Below are positions 38,044 through 45,425 of a DNA stretch of 64,000 nucleotides, in pieces (the first letter of the stretch is position 1; each line of letters opens with the position of its first letter). Source of the DNA: Mesorhizobium sp. YIM 152430 (GTDB lineage: Bacteria; Pseudomonadota; Alphaproteobacteria; Rhizobiales; Rhizobiaceae); NCBI RefSeq assembly GCF_029210365.1, contig NZ_JARGES010000056.1:268945-332944 (forward strand). The letters run 5' to 3'. The notes beneath the pieces are model-generated. The model saw only the letters and a list, made by a program, of their open reading frames with translations, ran no database searches and was not told the DNA's origin. The translations under genes and the position numbers were made by a program.

Positions 38044-39492
38044 TCAAACTCCTTTGAGTGCAGGATAAAGCGCGCGGAAACGCGCATAGGCGTCCCCATA
38101 GGCAGAAGCCAGCGCGTAATCGGGTTCGATGGTCGAGGCGATGCGTGGCCGCGTCAGGACGGAATCCGGCTCGGCGTTCTCCGCCGCGATGAGGCCGAGG
38201 CGCGCGGCACCGAAGGCCGCGCCGAAATCGCCGTCGGCGGGCAACTCGACCGGAATGCCGAGCACTGTGGCGATCGTCTTCAGCCAGAGTTGCGAGCGCG
38301 AACCGCCGCCGACCGCCATGACGGAGGCAAGCTCCGTTCCGGCGGAACGCAGCGCTTCGAGATTGTCGCGCAGCGCGAAGGCGACACCTTCGAGCACCGC
38401 CTGCGTCAGGCTCGCACGGTCGCTCTGGTGCGACAGGCCAATGAGGGCGCCGCGGATGGTGGCATCGTTGTGCGGCGTTCGCTCGCCGGAAAGGTAGGGC
38501 AGGAAGGTGACGCCGGACGGCGCGCGCAATTCGGCGCCGAGTTCGCCCGTCAATTCTGCCGGCTTCGCGCCGGTGACGCCGGCCAGCCAGTTCAGTCCGT
38601 CCGTCGCCGAAAGGATGACACCCATCTGGTGCCATGTCGTGGGGAGCGCATGACAGAAGGTGTGAACCGCGCTTTGCGGGTTCGGCAGATAGGCGTCGGT
38701 GGCGGCAAAGACGACGCCCGACGTGCCGAGCGACACGAAGGCCTCGCCGCCTTTCGCGACGCCCAGCCCGCAGGCCGAGGCCGCATTGTCCCCTGCTCCG
38801 CCGGCAATGACGACATGGCCCGTCATCCCCCATTTCGCCGCAAGTTCGCCGCGCAACCTGCCGGCAGATGCGGTGCCCTCGACGAGGCTCGGCATGTGCT
38901 GCTCGCCCAAGCCGGTCGCCGCGAGAAGGTCCGGCGACCAGCGCCGGCTGGCGACGTCGAGCCAGGACGTTCCGGCCGAATCCGACATGTCCGAAATCGT
39001 CTCGCCGGCGAGCCAGAGGCGCAGATAGTCTTTCGGCAACAGCACCTTCGCCACGCGGTCGAAGATCTCCGGCTCGTTGGCGCGGACCCAGGCGAGCTTC
39101 GGCGCGGTGAAGCCGGGAAAGACGATGTTGCCGGTGATCTGCCGGAAGCGCGGATCGGCGTCGAGCGCGCGCGCTTCTTCGTGGCTGCGCGTGTCGTTCC
39201 AGAGGATTGAGGGGCGCAGCACCATGCCGGCCGCATCGACAAGCGTCGCGCCGTGCATCTGGCCAGAAAGGCCGATGCCGCGCAGTGCCGACATTTGCCT
39301 GGGATGCGAGCGGACGAGCGCGCCGATCGCTTCCTCGGCCGCAGCGATCCAGTCGGCCGGCTCCTGCTCGGACCAGCCTTCATGCGGCCTTGAGACCGAA
39401 AGCTCGGCCGTCGCCGACGCGACCGCCTTCTGCTCGCCATCGACCAGCAGCGCCTTCAGACCGGACGTGCCCAGATCGAGCCCGAGATACAT
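38044..39492 (-). CDS. xylB: Xylulokinase
   Basis: A 482-residue FGGY-family sugar kinase. The N-terminal YLGLDLGTSGLKALLVDG phosphate-binding motif, GLSGQMHGATLVD, and the C-terminal AVGGGSRSQLWLKTIATVL nucleotide-binding segment identify xylulokinase. It phosphorylates D-xylulose to xylulose 5-phosphate. A GGGAGGAATT site precedes the ATG. It is the promoter-proximal gene of xylBA and is divergent from a small gene at about 39700. Confidence 0.94.
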   Translation of the reverse strand: MYLGLDLGTSGLKALLVDGEQKAVASATAELSVSRPHEGWSEQEPADWIAAAEEAIGALVRSHPRQMSALRGIGLSGQMHGATLVDAAGMVLRPSILWNDTRSHEEARALDADPRFRQITGNIVFPGFTAPKLAWVRANEPEIFDRVAKVLLPKDYLRLWLAGETISDMSDSAGTSWLDVASRRWSPDLLAATGLGEQHMPSLVEGTASAGRLRGELAAKWGMTGHVVIAGGAGDNAASACGLGVAKGGEAFVSLGTSGVVFAATDAYLPNPQSAVHTFCHALPTTWHQMGVILSATDGLNWLAGVTGAKPAELTGELGAELRAPSGVTFLPYLSGERTPHNDATIRGALIGLSHQSDRASLTQAVLEGVAFALRDNLEALRSAGTELASVMAVGGGSRSQLWLKTIATVLGIPVELPADGDFGAAFGAARLGLIAAENAEPDSVLTRPRIASTIEPDYALASAYGDAYARFRALYPALKGV

Positions 39493-39695
39493 GGCGAATT
39501 CCTCCCGGACGGACTCATATCAGATTGATCGCCCCCGCCGAGTCGAATTTTTTCGGAACTCGCAATAAATCGCGACCTGCGGCCGAAACTCACATCGCCA
39601 GCCGCGCGGTAACATCTCGTCAACCACGAGGCGACAATCATGCGGACAAGGCCGGGCGATTCGCACCGGCGGACTTGCATTTCGTGACCGAGGGG

Positions 39696-40001
39696 ATGGG
39701 TAGCGTGCGTTTGAACGAAGAAGAAGCGGCCAGCGCCGCAATCCGGCTGTTTCCGATGGAGCGCCGGCAGGGACGCATCGAGGCCGTGGCCACAGCGTTG
39801 CAGCGTGCCAGCAGCGACCGCGTCGCGGACCGCTATGCAGGCAGGGTGGCGCAGACCATGTTCGCCGAACTGGAACTCCTCGGCCTGCCGGAACTTGCGC
39901 AGGATGAGGCCGTCGGCGCGTTCTTCCACGAGGTGGATCAGGCGATCGCCGCGCGCCGCGACGCGGAGCCATGGATGGCCGAAATCATCTCGTTGCGCTG
40001 A
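39696..40001 (+). CDS. Small hypothetical protein, DUF6074-like
   Basis: A protein of about 100 residues with a central AIRLFPMERRQGRIEAVA, followed by predicted helices (RYAGRVAQTMFAELELLGL; AVGAFFHEVDQAIAAR). This FP-x-RR followed by helical pattern resembles DUF6074 proteins of rhizobia; function is unknown. The start is uncertain: ATG at 39696, or GTG at 39705, which has better spacing from the GAGGGG site at about 39690. The 203-bp space upstream, shared with divergent xylB, shows no other gene. Confidence 0.5.
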   Translation: MGSVRLNEEEAASAAIRLFPMERRQGRIEAVATALQRASSDRVADRYAGRVAQTMFAELELLGLPELAQDEAVGAFFHEVDQAIAARRDAEPWMAEIISLR

Positions 40002-40008
40002 GGGAGAG

Positions 40009-40035
40009 GCCGGGCGCCCGCATCCGCCGCCCGGC
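40009..40035. terminator. Hairpin between convergent genes
   Basis: GCCGGGCG (40009-40016) and CGCCCGGC (40028-40035) form an 8-bp GC stem with an 11-base loop. It lies between the DUF6074-like gene and the convergent RraA-family gene, where it could end both transcripts. T-runs on either side are poor. Confidence 0.5.
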
Positions 40036-40043
40036 AGGTTGCC

Positions 40044-40754
40044 TTACCCGGACAAACCGGCCTTAAAGGCTTCGTAGCGGGCCTTGGTCTCGGCATTCAT
40101 CGGATAGAGGCCCGGCAGCGCGACGCCGCGCTCGACCTCTTCCATGATCCAGGCTTCCATGCGCTCCTGCTCGGGTGCCTCAGTCAGAACCTCGTCCAGC
40201 AGCGCCGCGGGAATGACGACGGCGCCATCATCGTCGACGACGATCACATCGTCCGGGAACACCGCGACGCCGCCGCAGCCGATCGGCTCCTGCCAGTTGA
40301 CGAAGGTCAGCCCGGCCACCGAGGGCGAGGCCGCGACGCCATTGCACCAGACCGGAAAATTCGCACCGAGGACGCCAGCAAGGTCGCGCACCACGCCGTC
40401 CGTCACCATGGCGGCGACGCCGCGCTTGGCCATGCGCGAGACGAGGATGTCGCCGAAGACGCCCGCATCCGTCACGCCCTGTCCGTCGATGACCGCGATC
40501 GCGCCTTCCGGCATCGCCTCGATGGCGGCGCGCGTCGAGATCGGCGAACCCCAGCTTGCCGGCGTCGCAAGATCCTCGCGCGCGGGCACGAAGCGGAAGG
40601 TGAAGGCCGGGCCGACCGAGCGCGGCTGGCCGGGACGCAGGGGCTTTGTGCCGCGCATCCACACATTGCGCAGCCCCTTCTTCAACAGAACCGTGGTGAG
40701 CGTCGCCGTTGAAACGCCCTTCAGCGTCTCGATTGCCGCCTGATCCAATGCCAT
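40044..40754 (-). CDS. RraA-family protein (ribonuclease activity regulator/HMG aldolase-like)
   Basis: A 236-residue member of the RraA/4-hydroxy-4-methyl-2-oxoglutarate aldolase family. Family segments are VGPAFTFRFVPAR, the G-x-GA-type GVFGDILVSRMAKRGVAAMVTDGVVRD (two adjacent pieces) and DDVIVVDDDGAVVIP. Members either inhibit RNase E or cleave/decarboxylate 2-oxo acids; sequence alone does not decide, and the C-terminal extension of about 50 residues is typical of the catabolic branch. The ATG at 40754 is preferred because upstream sequence has different codon character. Confidence 0.75.
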   Translation of the reverse strand: MALDQAAIETLKGVSTATLTTVLLKKGLRNVWMRGTKPLRPGQPRSVGPAFTFRFVPAREDLATPASWGSPISTRAAIEAMPEGAIAVIDGQGVTDAGVFGDILVSRMAKRGVAAMVTDGVVRDLAGVLGANFPVWCNGVAASPSVAGLTFVNWQEPIGCGGVAVFPDDVIVVDDDGAVVIPAALLDEVLTEAPEQERMEAWIMEEVERGVALPGLYPMNAETKARYEAFKAGLSG

Positions 40755-40899
40755 GCCCCAAACTCCCTGAAGTCTCTGTTTCGCCCTTCGTCTAGAACAT
40801 CGAAGCGCAAAGTGGAATCCGATATTGCGATCGTGCCGATGCCGTTTCGCTCCGGCGCCAACCCCCGCAAAAAACAAAATACCGTATACTCTTACAAAA

Positions 40900-40911
40900 T
40901 ACTCATGAGTA
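40900..40911. promoter_or_regulatory. 12-bp perfect palindrome in an AT-rich promoter-like patch
   Basis: TACTCATGAGTA is a perfect palindrome in an unusually AT-rich stretch (about 40870-40925) at the border of the degraded region. It may be a leftover operator of the lost liv-type operon, perhaps for the intact TetR protein nearby, or part of the RraA promoter. Confidence 0.3.
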
Positions 40912-40924
40912 AAAAATTTTGTTT

Positions 40925-41233
40925 ATGAGGATGGCAGGCGAGTTGGGACGCCCGCAACTTCTGCTGGTCGACGAATTGTCGCTCGGCCTCGCCCCGCTCC
41001 TTGTCCGCTCGATCTATGAGGAACTGAAAAAAGTGCGCGAACTCTTCGGCTCCTCCATGCTCATCGTCGAACAGAACGCCAAGATCGCGCTTGGCTTTGC
41101 CGAACATGCCTATGTGCTGGATCGGGGCCGGATCGCCATCTCGGGCACGGCGGCGGAAGTCGCCGCGAGCGACGCCATTCGCGAGTCCTATCTTGGCGCG
41201 GAACGCGCGGCCGGCGAAGGAGCGCCCGCATGA
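40925..41233 (+). pseudogene. livF-like ABC ATPase remnant (C-terminal third only)
   Basis: Only the last 100 or so residues of a branched-chain amino-acid-type (LivF) ATPase remain: GRPQLLLVDELSLGLAPLL (Walker B and D-loop; P of the usual DEPS is L) to RESYLGAE. Walker A and the LSGGQ signature are missing, and sequence upstream of about 40915 is unrelated promoter-like DNA. The fragment overlaps the following livG remnant by 4 bp, as in an intact liv operon. Confidence 0.85.
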
Positions 41234-41686
41234 CCCGGCCGCTTCTCGAGATCAATGCGCTTCACCTGCGCTTTCAGGGCATCGTCGCCCTCGACGACGT
41301 TTCCTTCACGCTCGATGAAGGCAATGTGACGGCTCTCATCGGCCCCAACGGTGCCGGCAAGACGACGATGTTCAATTGCGTGACCGGCATGTACAAGCCG
41401 ACCGAAGGCGCGGTCCGTTTCGATGGCGAGGCCATCACCGGCCTGAAGGCGCACCACATCGCCCGCCACGGCATCGCGCGCACCTTTCAGAACCTGGCGC
41501 TGTTCTCGGGTCTGACGGTCCTTCAGAATCTTCTCGTCGGCGCCTATCTCAAGGGTTCGTCGGGCCTGCTGCAAGGCATGTTCCGCAGCGCGGCGACGCG
41601 CACGGAAGAAGCGGAGGCCGAAGCGCGGGCGCGCGGTCCGGTCCGATCCCGCCGTGATCGCCGCCTATCTCGGCGCCGACGAATAG
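41230..41686 (+). pseudogene. livG-like ABC ATPase remnant with internal deletion
   Basis: The first 135 residues are a normal LivG N-terminus with Walker A GPNGAGKTT and QNLALFSGLTVLQNL. The frame is then joined out of phase to the extreme C-terminus, where the other frame reads SDPAVIAAYLGADE and stops at 41686. The signature, Walker B and about 100 residues between are lost, so an internal deletion has removed the middle of the gene. Confidence 0.85.
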
Positions 41687-41689
41687 GAC

Positions 41690-42388
41690 TCAGCTTGCCG
41701 CGGCCTCGACCGGCTTGCGCTTGATCGGAGTGCGTTTGGCGCCGGCGATGCCAAGGATCAGCCGCGTCATCTCGGAGGCGATGCCCGCCACTTCCAGCCG
41801 GCCGTCGGGCTTGTACCAGAATGTCGACCAGCTCACCGCGCCGCCGATCGCGAGCGCGCCCATCTTGGCATCCTCCAGATCGAACTCGCCCGCGTCGGAC
41901 CCCGCCTGCAACAGGCTCGCCACCTGCGCGAAGAAAAGGCGGCGCATCTCGCCAAGGCGCCTTGCATCGGATGGTTCGAGGTTCTTTTCCTCGCGCGTAT
42001 AGATCGCGATGTTCTTCTGGTTCATCAGGATCGAGGTCACATAGCGCCGGCCGAACAGCCGCAAGCTGTCCGTTGGTCCGAGGTCTTCGGACAGCACGCC
42101 CTCGATCTCGTCGAGCGCCGCGCGAACTCCGCGTTCGCAGATTTCGGCCAGAAGCTCGCTCTTGGAACCGAAATTGGCATAGATGAAGGGCTTGGTGACG
42201 CCCAGCCGCTCGGCGACTTCGTCGAGCGTGGTGTTGTCATAGCCCTTTTCGTAGAACAGGTCGGCCGCCGCGCTGACCGTACGCTCGCGCTTCAGCGCCG
42301 CGACCTCGTCGCGGATCTTGAGACGCTCCTGGGGCTGCTCGGCCATCGGCTTCATTTTTCCTTCCAAGGCCACGTCCTGAACGGTCAT
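41690..42388 (-). CDS. TetR-family regulator
   Basis: A 232-residue regulator that appears intact amid pseudogenes. The N-terminal HTH is ERTVSAAADLFYEKGYDNTT then LDEVAERLGVTKPFIYANF, followed by an all-helical ligand domain. Neighbouring remnants (acyl-CoA ligase, crotonase tail, liv transporter) suggest it once controlled uptake and CoA-dependent breakdown of an acid. The start may be the ATG at 42388 or later (42355, 42346). With its operon decayed, it may have no local target left. Confidence 0.8.
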   Translation of the reverse strand: MTVQDVALEGKMKPMAEQPQERLKIRDEVAALKRERTVSAAADLFYEKGYDNTTLDEVAERLGVTKPFIYANFGSKSELLAEICERGVRAALDEIEGVLSEDLGPTDSLRLFGRRYVTSILMNQKNIAIYTREEKNLEPSDARRLGEMRRLFFAQVASLLQAGSDAGEFDLEDAKMGALAIGGAVSWSTFWYKPDGRLEVAGIASEMTRLILGIAGAKRTPIKRKPVEAAAS

Positions 42389-42413
42389 TGTCCCAGATTA
42401 CGCGATTCCCGCC

Positions 42414-44222
42414 TCAAAGCGACAGGATGTCCCTTACTTCCGTCATGTAGAGTTTGCCAGTCTCGACATCGACGACCGTCACCTCATGGCGCACGTAGCG
42501 CCGCTCCCGCTTGACATATTTGTCGATCGCCCGCGTCGTGATGGCGCGCTGGGTAAGCAGGAACTTGCGCGCGCGACCCGAGGGGGTCGTGGGCAGGTCT
42601 TCGGCCCGGGTCGGCAGCACATATTTCGGCACCTTGAAGCGCGCCAGCCTGTCGGCGCACAAGGCGATGAGTTCGTCGGCGTCACCGGCACGCCGTCACG
42701 CAGCACGACATAGACCGCCCCCGCTTCGCCCATCCGCCTGTCCGGCACCGGCACGACATGCACCTGAAGCACGGCCGGATGCGCCGTCAGCACGTCCTCG
42801 ATCTCGGTCGGCATCACCTACCTGCTCGCCGCCGCAGCGATAGGATTCCTTGCGCCGCCCGACCAGCGTCATGTAGCCGTCGACATCGAACCGCGCGAGA
42901 TCGCCGGTGTGGAGCCAGCCCTCCTTGTCGAACGCTTCCGCCGTCGCATCGGGCTTGTTGTAGTAGCCTTTGGTCACGCCCGGCCCCTTGGCCATCAACT
43001 CGCCAACCTCACCCGGCCCGAGCACCTTGCCCGTCTCGGGATCGACGATGCGATAGTCGACGAGGCGGCGCCAAGGTCCGGCTCCCCTGCCGGCCCGATC
43101 TCGCGCATCCGCCCATTGGTGGAAGCGAGCCACTCGAACGGATCGTCGGCGCGCGTCGCCATCGTCGTCGCGGTCAACTCCGTCATGCCGTATCCGGTCG
43201 TCACCTCGTCGGGCGTCATCAGGTCGAAGATTTCCCGAAGGATGCCCTGCGGCGAGCGCTGGCCCGAAGAGATCACGGCCCAAAGCGAAGGCAACTTGCG
43301 TGGCCGCGCGCGCAACTCGTCGAGGATTACACTCGTCATCGTCGGCACCAGAAGCACATCGTCGGCCTCATGCGCCTCGATGGCGCGCAGCGTTTCGGCC
43401 GGGTTGAACTGCACTTGCGGGATGATCGCGCCGCCGACGAAGGGCACGGTCAAAAGTCCCTCCACATAACCGTAGACGTGATACATCGGCAGGGAGAACG
43501 TCACGCGCCAGCCATCGTCGAAGCCGCGGCAATAGGCGCTGCCGAATGCGGCGCGCAACAGCATGTCATGCATCAGCATCACGCCTTTCGGCGCGCCGGT
43601 CGTGCCGGACGTGTAGATGATGTCGCTGACGCTTTGCGGATCGACCTCTGGAAAATTTGTCGGGTTAGAGCCCGCCGCCAGAAACTGCGTGAAATCCGCC
43701 GCGCCCGCCCGGACAGGCTCGTCGCCGGTCGGAAAAACCACGACGCACTTCAGGCGCGGAAAGGCGACGCCGCCGCCATCTTTTTCCCAGCCGGGCATCA
43801 GTGCGTCGAGCGCGGCGAGATAATCGAGGTCTCGGAAGCGGTCCATCGTCACGAGAAAGGCCGCGTCCGACTGCTTCAGCACATAGCCGAGTTCATCGCG
43901 CCGGTTCAGGAAATTGATGGGGACGCAAGTCGCCCCCACCCGCGAGATGGCATATGTCAACGCCACGAAATCGGGATAGTTGGCGAGCACCATCGCCACA
44001 TGGTCGCCGGCCCGAACCCCTGCCGCCATGAGCCCGGCGGCGATCGTTTCGGACCGCGACTTCACGTCCGCATAGGACCAGGCGAATTCGTCGGTGACGA
44101 CATGGGGGACGTTCGGCAAAGCTTTCGGCGGCAGCGTCGAGTTCCTCGTGAAGCGTGCGGGCGATCCATTGCGGGCGCCGCCGCACCAGAGCGTCCTGAC
44201 GATCCTTCAAAAGCGCAGGCAT
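42414..44222 (-). pseudogene. Acyl-CoA synthetase (AMP-binding), at least four frameshifts
   Basis: Read across frames, this is one AMP-forming acyl-CoA ligase of about 600 codons. The N-terminus [19 protein letters not shown] starts at 44222, the AMP-binding motif DIIYTSGTTGAPKGVML is in the central frame, GYGMTEL follows, HTGDLARFDVDGY is in a third segment, and FKVPKYVLPTRAEDLPTTPSG ends it. Frame breaks lie near 44105 (in a run of five G), 43075, 42822 and 42690; each is explained by a single-base gain or loss. No functional full-length product can be made. Confidence 0.88.
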
Positions 44223-44324
44223 TGCGCCTCCCTGCCACTGCCGTGCCGCCAGCCCGGTAACACCCTCCGATGCCGCAGAACGGCTTTACAGGACGGGACG
44301 ACCGAACTACCTTCTCACAACCAA

Positions 44325-44360
44325 CAAAAGCTACTTGTACGTAAGTATCAAAACTTACAA
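44325..44360. promoter_or_regulatory. Possible TetR-type operator cluster between the divergent pseudogenes
   Basis: The short space between the acyl-CoA ligase and hydrolase remnants contains TAAGT-ATCAAA-ACTTA and, overlapping it, ACTT-AC-AAGT. Such nested inverted repeats in a divergent promoter are typical of TetR sites. No binding evidence is available. Confidence 0.3.
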
Positions 44361-44378
44361 GTTTGCAAGGGCAGGAAG

Positions 44379-45059
44379 ATGCCGCTGGATACGCGCCTGG
44401 AGGGATTTCTCGCCGACCCGCGCAACCATGTGCGCCCGCCCCCGCGCACGTGCCCATGTTCAAGGTGCGACAGGCCGCGAATGCTGCAATGCCCGGCCCG
44501 GCCCGTATCGAACTCGCCGAAGTGCGCGCGCTTGCCGCGTCCGGCGCGGGGCGGGCAGACATCGCGATCAGGCTCTATCGACCGTCCGCCGATCGCGGCC
44601 TGCCGCTGATCCTCTTCTCCACGGCGGCGGCTGGGTCTGGGGCGATCTCGACACGCACGACACGATCTGCCGGGAACTGGCCCAAAAGTCGGGCGCCGCC
44701 GTCGCCTCGGTCGACTATCGCCTCGCCCCGAAACGCGTTTTCCCGGCCAGATCGAGGACGGCCTTGCGGCCTTGCGCTGGCTTCGCAGCGAAGCCCTTAC
44801 GCTCGGTCTCGACGGAACGCGGATCGCGCTTTGCGGCGACAGCGCCGGCGGCAACATCGCCTGCGCGATGGCGATGGTCGCCGGCAAATATGCCATGGGC
44901 ATCCGCCATCTCGCGCTGATCTATCCGGCGCTCGACGCGAGTTGCGCCAGCGCCTCGCAGGCACAGTTCGCCGAAGGCCATGTCCTCACCGGCGCGGGCA
45001 TGAAATGGTTCTGGCAATCCTATCTCGGCGACCTTGCACACAAGGGCAACCCGGCCTGA
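44379..45059 (+). pseudogene. Alpha/beta hydrolase (acetyl-esterase/HSL type), frameshifted
   Basis: Pieces of a hormone-sensitive-lipase-type esterase occur in successive frames. They are [14 protein letters not shown] at the start, a second frame to about 44625, then [16 protein letters not shown] (oxyanion HGGGW), and finally [15 protein letters not shown] (nucleophile GDSAG) ending at 45059. Three frame changes, each consistent with loss of one base, break the gene. The C-terminal catalytic Asp/His part is missing, replaced by an unrelated crotonase tail. Confidence 0.85.
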
Positions 45060-45187
45060 AGCAGTCCGCCGCCCACATGATGGATACCTGTCTTGCGCTT
45101 GAGGCGATTTCGAACGCCTCCGCCGACCATCAGGAAGCGGTCGACGCCTTTCGCGACGGGCGCCTGCCGAATTTCACCGGGAGGTAG
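45060..45187 (+). pseudogene. Enoyl-CoA hydratase remnant (C-terminal tail)
   Basis: About 40 codons read LALEAISNASADHQEAVDAF followed by a few residues ending in FTGR, the typical ending of crotonase-family proteins. Nothing else of such a gene is present; the fragment is fused directly to the truncated hydrolase, marking a deletion endpoint. Confidence 0.75.
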
Positions 45188-45277
45188 GCGCGTTCGAGAC
45201 CGGCGCGACCGTCCACCGCTGCCTCGACGTCCTTTGCCTTGCGAAGCTTGCCTCCATTGCTCGAGCCGAATCTTCGT

Positions 45278-45323
45278 GTCCGGAAATCCGAACAATGAAT
45301 GCCAGGTGTTCGGCTTTCCGGAC
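45278..45323. promoter_or_regulatory. Inverted repeat, candidate enhancer (UAS) for the mrp operon
   Basis: GTCCGGAAATCCGAACA (45278-45294) and TGTTCGGCTTTCCGGAC (45307-45323) are inverted copies matching at 16 of 17 positions with a 12-base spacer. The centre is about 100 bp upstream of the predicted sigma-54 start site, a standard place for activator binding. No T-run follows, so it is not an obvious terminator. Confidence 0.6.
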
Positions 45324-45375
45324 GCGCTGCGGGCAGTCTGGCTGCGAAGGGCTTGGTTTGCAGCATTTTTGAAAC

Positions 45376-45391
45376 TGGCACGCCTCTTGCC
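45376..45391 (+). promoter_or_regulatory. Sigma-54 (-24/-12) promoter upstream of mrpA
   Basis: TGGCACG-N4-TTGC matches the RpoN consensus at every conserved position, with correct GG-GC spacing; only the weakly conserved last base (C for A/T) differs. Transcription would start near 45402, about 24 bp before the mrpA start and past the last decayed gene. Confidence 0.8.
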
Positions 45392-45425
45392 ACTGTGATG
45401 GTGAACAGCAAGAGGAAGGCATGAC

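Noticed and set aside
40919..41233. LivF fragment as a functional small ATPase
   Set aside because: It lacks Walker A and the ABC signature, so it cannot bind or hydrolyse ATP by itself.
42414..45187. Frameshifts as sequencing errors only
   Set aside because: One break is in a run of five G, so an error is possible there, but the others are not in long runs. They are confined to this segment and accompanied by deletions in livF, livG and the crotonase.
45278..45323. Inverted repeat as a terminator of the decayed region
   Set aside because: A 12-base loop and no T-run on either side; its position relative to the sigma-54 element fits an enhancer better.
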